A stretch of 21,000 nt of DNA from Flavobacteriales bacterium UBA4474 (GTDB lineage: Bacteria > Bacteroidota > Bacteroidia > Flavobacteriales_D > Sanyastnellaceae). Shown here piece by piece: positions 1 through 5,929 of the stretch; position 1 is the stretch's first letter, and each line of letters starts with the position of its first letter. The stretch spans positions 1 through 21,000 of the forward strand of contig DGOE01000017.1 of assembly GCA_002389295.1 (NCBI GenBank), written 5' to 3'. A program made the position numbers and the translations under genes. The notes beneath the pieces are model-generated. The model was not told the origin of the DNA, did no database searches, and saw only the letters and a program-made list of their open reading frames with translations.

Positions 1-1452
1 CAGGTTGAAGGCCGCCTCCGGATACTGATCGAGTTCGCCATCAAGGATCATGTTGAAGCCCTTGATCGTGTCTTCGATGGACACAAGTACACCCGGGATG
101 CCGGTGAACTGCTCAGCCACGTGGAAGGGCTGAGACAAGAAGCGCTGAACGCGACGGGCGCGGTGCACGACTTGCTTGTCCTCTTCGCTCAATTCATCCA
201 TACCGAGAATGGCGATGATGTCCTGCAGCTCCACATAACGCTGAAGGGTCTCTTTGACGCGCTCAGCCGTTCCGTAGTGCTCGTCACCCACGATTTCCGG
301 GGTGAGGATGCGGGAGGTGGAATCGAGTGGGTCCACAGCCGGGTAGATACCGAGGGAAGCGATTTTCCTTGACAATACCGTCGTGGCGTCCAAGTGGGCA
401 AACGTCGTTGCTGGAGCGGGGTCCGTGAGGTCGTCCGCGGGGACGTAGACCGCTTGCACAGAGGTAATCGATCCGTTTTTGGTCGAGGTGATGCGCTCTT
501 GCATCGCCCCCATTTCCGTGGCCAACGTAGGTTGGTATCCCACAGCGGAAGGCATCCGGCCCAAGAGGGCTGACACTTCTGATCCCGCTTGCGTGAAGCG
601 GAAGATGTTGTCGATGAAGAACAAGATGTCGCGACCGGCACCCTCTCCACCTCCATCGCGGAAGTACTCCGCCACCGAGAGGCCGCTCAACGCCACACGG
701 GCACGCGCACCTGGAGGCTCGTTCATCTGGCCAAACACGAGGGTGGCTTGGCTGGTAGCCAGTTGCTCCATGTCCACTTTGGACAGGTCCCAACCACCTT
801 CTTCCATGCTCTTTTCGAAAGCCTCACCGTACTTGATGACGCCCGATTCAATCATCTCACGCAACAAGTCGTTTCCTTCACGCGTCCGCTCTCCCACACC
901 CGCAAAAACGGAGAGGCCGTCGTGGCCTTTGGCGATGTTGTTGATGAGCTCCATGATGAGGACGGTCTTGCCCACACCCGCACCACCAAACAAACCAATC
1001 TTTCCGCCCTTGGAATAAGGCTCGATCAAGTCGATCACCTTGATGCCCGTGGTGAGGATCTCCGTACTGGTGCTGAGCTCTTCAAATTTCGGTGCCGCTT
1101 GGTGGATCTCACGGGGACCGGCGCTGTCGACCTTGCCTCCATCAATGCCATCAATCGCATTTCCAGTAACGTTGAACAGGCGGCCTTTGATGGCTTCACC
1201 CGTAGGCATGCTCATCGCACGGCCCATGAGCTTCACGGCCATGCCGCGGCGCAAACCCTCCGTTCCGTCCATCGCGATGGCGCGAACGGTGTCTTCACCG
1301 ATGTGCTTTTGACACTCGAGAACAAGGGGGGGCTGTCCTTCCCGGTCGACCTCCATGGCCTCCAGGATTTTGGGCAATGCCATGTCCACTGGGAAACTGA
1401 TGTCCACAACAGGACCGATGACTTGGGTAATGGAACCGACGTTTTGGCTCAT
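1..1452 (-). CDS. atpD: F1F0 ATP synthase subunit beta (C-terminus cut by window edge)
   Basis: This is the catalytic beta subunit of the F1 sector, which makes ATP from ADP and phosphate on the cytoplasmic side of the inner membrane. Translating the minus strand from the ATG at 1452 gives 484 codons with no stop before the window edge. Bacteroidota AtpD is about 500 residues long, so only the last few are missing. Visible landmarks are the P-loop GGAGVGKT at residues 156-163, followed by the GERTREGNDL stretch, and the DELSEED sequence at about 419-425 that couples to the gamma subunit. The gene is divergent from ribF across a 152 bp gap that holds a good Bacteroidota-type -7 element. The next gene would be expected to be atpC, outside the window. 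No frameshift was seen at the points checked along the gene. Identification is essentially certain. Confidence 0.97.
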   Translation of the reverse strand, partial: MSQNVGSITQVIGPVVDISFPVDMALPKILEAMEVDREGQPPLVLECQKHIGEDTVRAIAMDGTEGLRRGMAVKLMGRAMSMPTGEAIKGRLFNVTGNAIDGIDGGKVDSAGPREIHQAAPKFEELSTSTEILTTGIKVIDLIEPYSKGGKIGLFGGAGVGKTVLIMELINNIAKGHDGLSVFAGVGERTREGNDLLREMIESGVIKYGEAFEKSMEEGGWDLSKVDMEQLATSQATLVFGQMNEPPGARARVALSGLSVAEYFRDGGGEGAGRDILFFIDNIFRFTQAGSEVSALLGRMPSAVGYQPTLATEMGAMQERITSTKNGSITSVQAVYVPADDLTDPAPATTFAHLDATTVLSRKIASLGIYPAVDPLDSTSRILTPEIVGDEHYGTAERVKETLQRYVELQDIIAILGMDELSEEDKQVVHRARRVQRFLSQPFHVAEQFTGIPGVLVSIEDTIKGFNMILDGELDQYPEAAFNL

Positions 1453-1507
1453 GGGAGCAGAGGTTGACGCGTGGTGTATAGGGGCTTTTCAGCCCTTGAT
1501 TTGGGCG

Positions 1508-1515
1508 CAAAATTA
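1508..1515 (-). promoter_or_regulatory. Candidate -7 promoter element for atpD
   Basis: On the minus strand this reads TAATTTTG, an exact match to the Bacteroidota housekeeping sigma factor -7 consensus TAnnTTTG. It lies 55 bases upstream of the atpD start codon, a normal leader distance. A TTG that could serve as the -33 element lies 26 bases further upstream, somewhat beyond the usual spacing, so only the -7 part is well supported. The call rests on the motif and its position alone. Confidence 0.45.
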
Positions 1516-1534
1516 ACCCAAACAGTTCACCTCT

Positions 1535-1549
1535 TGACATCCAATGTCA
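1535..1549. promoter_or_regulatory. Perfect inverted repeat in the atpD-ribF divergent intergenic region
   Basis: The sequence TGACAT-CCA-ATGTCA is a perfect 6 bp inverted repeat around a 3 bp centre. It sits between two divergently transcribed genes, about 20 bases upstream of the candidate atpD -7 element and 56 bases upstream of the ribF start. That size and position fit a binding site for a dimeric regulator. A 12 bp half-site match can arise by chance, and no regulator is encoded nearby, so the call is tentative. Confidence 0.3.
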
Positions 1550-1604
1550 CCAGAGGCCGCAAACGAGTTTTCAACGCCCACCAATTTGCCCCGCTCAAGT
1601 ACGG

Positions 1605-2618
1605 ATGACGGCGCCGTTACAGACCCATCCTACCTTTGCTCCAGTGCGGATTCACCGAGGACTACCCTACTTTAAAACAGGACAGCGTCGCATAGCGACC
1701 ACGGGCACCTTTGACGGGGTCCACTTGGGCCACAGGGCGCTGTTGGATTGGATGGTCAATGAGGCCCAAACCATGGGCGCCGAGACGCTGGTCTTGACAT
1801 TTGACCCCCACCCGAGGCAGGTCCTGTTTGGCGCGGACAGCGGCCTGGAACTCATCCAATCCTTGGACCAGCGCATGGAATGCCTCGAAGAGACCGGCCT
1901 GGACCATCTCGTCATCCAACCCTTCGACAAGGAGTTTTCGCGCCTGCGTCCTGAAGATTTCGTGCGCGACGTGCTGGTCGAGGGGTTGGGCATCACCACG
2001 ATTGTCGTCGGCCATGACCACCGCTTCGGGGCGGGCCGAGAAGGCGACATCGACCTCTTGCGCGCTTGCGGTGAGATGTATGGATTCACTGTACAACTTA
2101 TTCCCGCCCACATCGAAGGCGAACTCACGGTATCCAGCACCAAAATCCGCCAGCGGCTGCGCGCAGGAGAACTCGCCGAGGCCAGTGCCCTGCTCGGCCG
2201 TCATCCCGCCTGGCGCGGCGAGGTCGTCCACGGCGATGGCAGGGGCCGCCAGCTGGGCTATCCAACGGCCAATTTCGAGGCGTTGGAGCCCCACCTTTTG
2301 TTGCCCGCAGAAGGTGTGTATGCGGCCGAAGTAAAACTGCTGACCCAGGCCGACGGCAGCCGACCAACAGGGCCCATCAAAGCCTGTCCCGCCATGGTCA
2401 ACATTGGCCCACGCCCCACCTTTGACCCCGCCGACGCACCCGCCAAACTAGAAGCCCACCTCTTCGATACTGAAGCCCCCGAACTCTACGGCGCCACCGC
2501 AGAGATCACCTTCGTCGAAAAACTGCGGGACGTCCAGAAGTTTGAGAGCGCCGATGCACTGGTAGACCAGCTGGGCATGGATGCCACCGCCGCCAAACGC
2601 ATCTTGGGATACACATGA
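1605..2618 (+). CDS. ribF: Bifunctional riboflavin kinase / FAD synthetase
   Basis: RibF phosphorylates riboflavin to FMN and then adenylates FMN to FAD in the cytoplasm. The 337-residue product has the normal family length and both domains. The N-terminal FAD synthetase (nucleotidyltransferase) half carries GTFDGVHLGH at about 34-43 and VSSTKIRQRL at about 176-185. The C-terminal riboflavin kinase half carries GYPTANF at about 218-224, VNIGPRPTF at about 265-273 and LEAHLFD near 282-288. The ATG at 1605 is the first start giving a complete N-terminus and lies 152 bases from the divergent atpD start. The gene opens a same-strand run, and the next coding region begins 25 bases after its stop. 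Family assignment is secure. Co-transcription with the downstream vitamin-transport genes is inferred from spacing. Confidence 0.96.
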   Translation: MTAPLQTHPTFAPVRIHRGLPYFKTGQRRIATTGTFDGVHLGHRALLDWMVNEAQTMGAETLVLTFDPHPRQVLFGADSGLELIQSLDQRMECLEETGLDHLVIQPFDKEFSRLRPEDFVRDVLVEGLGITTIVVGHDHRFGAGREGDIDLLRACGEMYGFTVQLIPAHIEGELTVSSTKIRQRLRAGELAEASALLGRHPAWRGEVVHGDGRGRQLGYPTANFEALEPHLLLPAEGVYAAEVKLLTQADGSRPTGPIKACPAMVNIGPRPTFDPADAPAKLEAHLFDTEAPELYGATAEITFVEKLRDVQKFESADALVDQLGMDATAAKRILGYT

Positions 2619-2643
2619 GCAATCAATCCACGTTGAACATCTG

Positions 2644-3261
2644 ATGCGCACACCGCTTGGCCCCTTTCGCAACGCATGCCTGCTATTGATGCTGGCAACA
2701 GGTGTGGTCGAGGGTGCAGCGCAAACCTCAGTGCAATGGGATACGGCGCGGGTTTGGACCGATTACGAAGCCGCCTTGGAACGGCCGGAACGGGTGTGGC
2801 GCCTCGACCTGACCAAACAGAAATGGAAGGAGGTCGATTACAGGCTCAGGCGGTTTCGCTTTTTGCGCGAACTCGTGCTGGACAAAAACAAACTCGACAG
2901 CCTCCCCCCGTGGTTGGGTGAGCTCCAGACGCTGGAACGCCTCAGCATCAGATCCAACCGCCTGACCACAATTCCCAGCGCACTGCTCTCCTTGCAAAAC
3001 CTGCGTGAATTGGACCTGTCCGACAACATCATCGGGGGCATTCCCGAAGACATCGACGCCCTTTCACAGCTGGAGAGGTTGCTCCTCTGGTCCAACGTCA
3101 TCGGGCACTTCCCTCCTTCGCTCAGCGATTTGGAACACCTGACCGAATTGGACCTGCTCAACAACGAAATGTCTGTGGATGAGCAGACCTGGGTCAAGGA
3201 ACTGCTGCCCGGCAAGACCCTCCATTTCAGCCCGCCGTGTCGATGCGACTTCGACGATTGA
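2644..3261 (+). CDS. Secreted leucine-rich-repeat protein
   Basis: This is a small exported protein of 205 residues. I chose the ATG at 2644, not an earlier in-frame one inside ribF, because the protein then begins with a signal peptide: MRT...LLLMLATG up to about residue 27, ending GAAQ. There is no lipobox cysteine. Residues 74 to about 180 hold five leucine-rich repeats with an exact 23-residue period, beginning at L74, L97, L120, L143 and L166. Typical units are LRELVLDKNKL and LRELDLSDNII, each followed by an IP or LP step. The C-terminus ends with a short Cys-containing tail (PPCRCDFDD), and no T9SS sorting domain is visible. Its 3' end overlaps the start of the downstream kinase gene by about 20 bases, which implies coupled expression. 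LRRs bind proteins or other ligands, but no partner can be named from sequence. The role beside ribF and a vitamin transporter is unknown. Confidence 0.85.
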   Translation: MRTPLGPFRNACLLLMLATGVVEGAAQTSVQWDTARVWTDYEAALERPERVWRLDLTKQKWKEVDYRLRRFRFLRELVLDKNKLDSLPPWLGELQTLERLSIRSNRLTTIPSALLSLQNLRELDLSDNIIGGIPEDIDALSQLERLLLWSNVIGHFPPSLSDLEHLTELDLLNNEMSVDEQTWVKELLPGKTLHFSPPCRCDFDD

Positions 3262-3785
3262 ATGCCCCGCCCATCGTGGTGCTGACCGGGGTAGAAAATG
3301 CAGGGAAGACCACATTGGCCCAGCAACTTGCCGCCCGGTTGGGGTGGGCCCTGCTGCCCGAGGCCGCCCGAACCGATGCCGCAGTAGTCGCCGGATCTTA
3401 TGGCCCACAGGACCTGCAACGCCTGCTGTCAGTGTTTCAACACAACATCACTTCGCACACAGGCCAAGCAACACCGGGGCTCCTCTGCGACACCGGTGCC
3501 CTTACCCTTGAAATCTGGTCGCGCACCGTATTTGGCACCCACCTCAAAGGCTGGGAGTCAGCCATGGCCATGGCCGATTTGCACATCCTCTGCCATACCC
3601 TGCCCGATTGGGAACCTGACCCCCTGCGGACGCTGCCCAAACTCAAAGACAGAAGGGCGCTGCAAGCCCAATACAAGGAGACGTTGGAAATGTCGGGGGT
3701 GCCCTTCGCCGAAGTGGAGACCGCCGAGCCCACCGAAAGGCTCGCCGCTGCCGAGGGCCTCATCCGCAACATGCGCTTCGAATGA
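3243..3785 (+). CDS. P-loop kinase resembling the NadR ribosylnicotinamide kinase domain
   Basis: This is a cytoplasmic P-loop protein of about 180 residues. It begins with the Walker A motif GVENAGKT at about 16-23 and has a Walker B-like LLCDTG near residue 83. A DWEPDPLRTL lid-like segment near 122-131 and a QAQYKETLEMSGVPF helix/strand follow. This order matches the C-terminal ribosylnicotinamide kinase domain of NadR (AAA_28-type ATPases), without NadR's DNA-binding or adenylyltransferase parts. The likely reaction is phosphorylation of an imported nucleoside-like vitamin, classically nicotinamide riboside to NMN. Translation could begin at ATG 3243 or at GTG 3237, and both overlap the end of the LRR gene. 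The stop overlaps the start of the pnuC-like gene (ATGA at 3782), which is typical of a transporter/trapping-kinase pair. Substrate is inferred from context; thiamine or another precursor is not excluded. Confidence 0.8.
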   Translation: MRLRRLNAPPIVVLTGVENAGKTTLAQQLAARLGWALLPEAARTDAAVVAGSYGPQDLQRLLSVFQHNITSHTGQATPGLLCDTGALTLEIWSRTVFGTHLKGWESAMAMADLHILCHTLPDWEPDPLRTLPKLKDRRALQAQYKETLEMSGVPFAEVETAEPTERLAAAEGLIRNMRFE

Positions 3786-4339
3786 ACGACAGCAGGAGCA
3801 ACCGTGTGGAACGGTGGGCCGAAGCTGCCGCCGTCATCCTGAGCCTCGCCTACACCTGGGGATACCTGCAAGGTTGGACACCCTGGTGCTTCATACCGGC
3901 GGCCGTTGGTGCCGCCTTGCTCATGTGGCTCTGCTGGCGCAAGCACATACTGGCCGAAGCCGCCCTGCAAGGGTTTTATGTTGCCATGGCGGCCTATGGC
4001 GCCTGGGCATCGGCCGGCGCCCAAGATTGGACACCCAGACAGTGGTCCACCGAGACCCACCTCATCGCTATAGTTGTCGCCTCTGCCGCCACCCTTCTTG
4101 TGGCGCGCTGGCTCCAAAAACACACCCGCAGTGCGCTGCCCACAGTGGACGCCTTCACCACGGTGTTTAGTGTACTGGCCACCTGGTTGATGGTGCGCAA
4201 CCACCACGCGAACTGGGCCTACTGGATCGCCATCGACGCCGTCGCCATCTACCTGTACGCAAAACGCGGCCTTCCAATGGGGGCCGCGCTCTACGCCATC
4301 TATCTCGCGATGGCCATTGTGGGTTGGTTCAGCTGGTGA
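3782..4339 (+). CDS. pnuC: PnuC-family vitamin transporter (probably nicotinamide riboside)
   Basis: This 185-residue inner-membrane protein is almost entirely hydrophobic, with about six or seven predicted membrane helices. The C-terminal part carries the PnuC signature: an NWAYWIAIDAVAIYLYAKRG stretch, then a Tyr- and Ala-rich helix ending GWFSW. PnuC carriers are facilitators, and net uptake depends on phosphorylation of the substrate inside the cell. The start codon overlaps the stop of the kinase-like gene by 4 bases, so the two are very likely made together as a transport-and-trap pair. PnuC relatives can carry nicotinamide riboside (PnuC), thiamine (PnuT) or riboflavin (PnuX/RibM). The NadR-like kinase favours nicotinamide riboside, while the ribF gene upstream keeps riboflavin possible. 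The gene is convergent with the TonB gene, with only 10 bases between the stops. Confidence 0.88.
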   Translation: MNDSRSNRVERWAEAAAVILSLAYTWGYLQGWTPWCFIPAAVGAALLMWLCWRKHILAEAALQGFYVAMAAYGAWASAGAQDWTPRQWSTETHLIAIVVASAATLLVARWLQKHTRSALPTVDAFTTVFSVLATWLMVRNHHANWAYWIAIDAVAIYLYAKRGLPMGAALYAIYLAMAIVGWFSW

Positions 4340-4357
4340 ACCGTCCGCCTCAGCGGA
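4326..4357. terminator. Two short hairpins at the convergent pnuC / tonB stops
   Basis: Two adjacent inverted repeats span the 10 bp gap between convergent genes: GGTTCA-GCTGG-TGAACC (4326-4342), which covers the pnuC stop codon, and TCCGC-CTCA-GCGGA (4344-4357), which covers the tonB stop codon. Both could fold in either transcript. Neither is followed by a clear T tract, so intrinsic termination is not assured. Position is the main argument for a terminating or 3'-end-protecting role. Confidence 0.35.
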
Positions 4358-5057
4358 TGATGAATTTCACAGGAATGGTGTATTGCACACTGACCGGCTT
4401 GCCCTGCTGGCGGCCGGGCTCGAAATCGGGAAGGGAGCTCACCACGCGCAGCGCCTCCGCATCCAAACGGGGGTCGACCGGACGCAGCACCTTGCTGTCG
4501 CGCACCTTGCCGTCCTTGCCTACAACAAAGTAGACGAAGACCGTGCCCTGAATCCCCGCATCCTTGGCGATGGGCGGATACTTTGTGTTGGAGCTCACGT
4601 ATCGGATGATCTCCAATTGGGTACACTGGTCGCGCTCCGCACCGGTCTTGCTCTTGCAAGGACCAAATCCGGGCATGTCCTCTACAATCATGAAGGGGAT
4701 GTCCTCCTCCAACACCTCCTCCTCTTCAACCTCGATGATCTCGATCTCGGTATCCTCATCAATTTCGATGTCCTCAATCTCGAGCTCTTCCTCGATTTCT
4801 TCCTCGTCATCCACAATCTCAATGACCGTAGTCTGCTGGGGAGGTGGCGGCGGCGGCGGGGGAGGAATGACGTTCACCGGAATGACTTCGTCTTCGAGGA
4901 GGTCGACCTCAAAGTCCAAGGCCCGGATGATGTTTACGTCATAGCTGGTCCAAGCCAAAGCGGCCAGGAGCAGGGAAAGGACCGAGACAAATCCAATGGA
5001 CCTCCAGGATCCCCTTTTGTTCTCGAGATCGGCTTGTGGTGTCTTGCGTGGCTGCAT
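4350..5057 (-). CDS. TonB-family energy transducer with polyproline and acidic spacer
   Basis: TonB proteins sit in the inner membrane with ExbB/ExbD and pass proton-motive energy to outer-membrane receptors. This 235-residue protein shows the full plan: a short cytoplasmic N-terminus, one membrane helix at about 21-37, and a run of nine prolines at 65-73. A strongly acidic, Ile/Glu-rich spacer follows at about 80-120. The C-terminal TonB domain at about 148-235 includes YPPIAKDAGIQGTVFVYFVV and the closing IPVKFIIR. Two cysteines at 134 and 145 bracket the start of the C-terminal domain and could form a disulfide. The proline run should need elongation factor P for smooth translation. The gene lies 44 bases after the VanZ-like gene on the same strand, and a TAATTTG sequence at 5094-5100 might give it a weak promoter of its own. 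No exbB/exbD or receptor gene is adjacent, so the client is unknown. Confidence 0.92.
   Translation of the reverse strand: MQPRKTPQADLENKRGSWRSIGFVSVLSLLLAALAWTSYDVNIIRALDFEVDLLEDEVIPVNVIPPPPPPPPPQQTTVIEIVDDEEEIEEELEIEDIEIDEDTEIEIIEVEEEEVLEEDIPFMIVEDMPGFGPCKSKTGAERDQCTQLEIIRYVSSNTKYPPIAKDAGIQGTVFVYFVVGKDGKVRDSKVLRPVDPRLDAEALRVVSSLPDFEPGRQQGKPVSVQYTIPVKFIIR
4699..4865 (-). repeat. Low-complexity coding tract in tonB (acidic block and proline run)
   Basis: On the coding strand this region is built from GAG/GAA/GAT/ATC codons and then nine proline codons (CCC, CCT, CCA, CCG mixed) at 4839-4865. It encodes the acidic Ile/Glu spacer and the P9 run of the TonB-like protein. Mixed synonymous codons argue for selection on the protein rather than a recent simple-repeat expansion. 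The tract can still be prone to slippage and to misassembly. Confidence 0.7.
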
Positions 5058-5101
5058 GGATGGTGTGTTGCTGGGCCTTCCTTTTCAGGGGACCAAATTA
5101 G

Positions 5102-5533
5102 TCAATGGGCTTTCTTACCCGTAGGCCACATCAAATACAATGCCCGAAATGCGCATCCAGAGAGCAGAAGCCCGATAAAATCGGCCACCAAGTCCCAAGG
5201 ATCACTGCCCCTGCCGGGAAAAACGACACCTTGGGCACTTTCGAGGATCACGGCCAAGATCATCCCCCCGCCAAGCACCCACCACCAAGCGTGACGACAG
5301 CCAGTGCTGCCTTCGGCACCTTTTCGCAGCGCAATGAGCGCTGAAAGGCCAAACAAACCGAACAAGGCCGCATGCAAAAGAGTGTCCAACCTCCAATTCA
5401 TCCACCAATCGTGGGCGCCCAATTCGCCGCCGGGCATGGCGTGCAAGGCCACCACAGCCACGCCCATGCACAGGGCGGGCAGCATGCGGCGTTGCCGGAC
5501 TTGACGGCGGGATTCAGCCGACTTCCGCGGCAT
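5102..5533 (-). CDS. VanZ-like family membrane protein
   Basis: This is a 143-residue protein with about four membrane helices. The VanZ-like pattern is visible: D50 and H54 in the first conserved helix region, then E98 and Q101 (ESAQ), then R108 with a string of acidic residues (RGSDPWDLVADFIG). Many homologues have an Asn before the final Gly-rich helix, where this one has Asp118. The family is named for the teicoplanin-resistance protein VanZ, but stand-alone members in Bacteroidota have no proven role. The chosen ATG at 5533 overlaps the last 20 bases of gcvH and is preceded by a purine-rich GAGGCG. A second ATG at 5485 would remove the overlap. The gene sits between gcvH and tonB in the sprA run. 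Confidence 0.85.
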   Translation of the reverse strand: MPRKSAESRRQVRQRRMLPALCMGVAVVALHAMPGGELGAHDWWMNWRLDTLLHAALFGLFGLSALIALRKGAEGSTGCRHAWWWVLGGGMILAVILESAQGVVFPGRGSDPWDLVADFIGLLLSGCAFRALYLMWPTGKKAH

Positions 5534-5891
5534 ACGCCTCGGCGTTCATCAAATGGCTGAGATCGGCATCCGCACCGAGCGTGATCTTGATGATCCAACC
5601 TTCACCGTAGGGATCCTCGTTGATCAAAGCGGGGTTGTCTTCCAATTCGGGGTTCAGCGCTGCCACCGTTCCGGCAACCGGCATAAACATGTCGCTGACC
5701 GTCTTGACGGCTTCGATGGTACCGAAAACGGCATCTGCGTCGAGCGCCTCATCCTCGGTTTCCACTTCAACAAATACAATGTCACCCAATTCCGATTGCG
5801 CAAAATCAGTGATGCCCACAATGGCCGTGTCACCCTCGACGCGCACCCATTCGTGGTCCTTGGTGTAACGAAGGTCCTGAGGAATGTTCAT
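5514..5891 (-). CDS. gcvH: Glycine cleavage system protein H
   Basis: GcvH is the small lipoyl-carrying shuttle of the glycine cleavage system. It takes the aminomethyl group from the P protein, presents it to T, and is reoxidised by L, all in the cytoplasm. The 125-residue length is normal for the family. The lipoylation site is visible as GTIEAVKTVSD with Lys63. The N-terminus (RYTKDHEWVRVEGDTAIVGI) and the C-terminal NEDPYGEGWIIKI are diagnostic. It starts 38 bases after the sprA stop, and that gap holds a small CGGGC/GCCCG hairpin (5911-5927) without a T tract. Its 3' end overlaps the VanZ-like gene. No gcvT or gcvP is in the window, so here the gene travels with sprA and not with its pathway partners. 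Confidence 0.96.
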   Translation of the reverse strand: MNIPQDLRYTKDHEWVRVEGDTAIVGITDFAQSELGDIVFVEVETEDEALDADAVFGTIEAVKTVSDMFMPVAGTVAALNPELEDNPALINEDPYGEGWIIKITLGADADLSHLMNAEAYAAEVG

Positions 5892-5929
5892 GGCGGCAAT
5901 TTAGCGCAGGCGGGCAATCGCCGCCCGGT

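Noticed and set aside
4317..5294. 325-codon plus-strand frame opposite tonB, plus a Ser/Thr-rich 126-codon frame in the same place
   Set aside because: The composition simply mirrors the acidic and polyproline coding tract of the TonB gene on the other strand.
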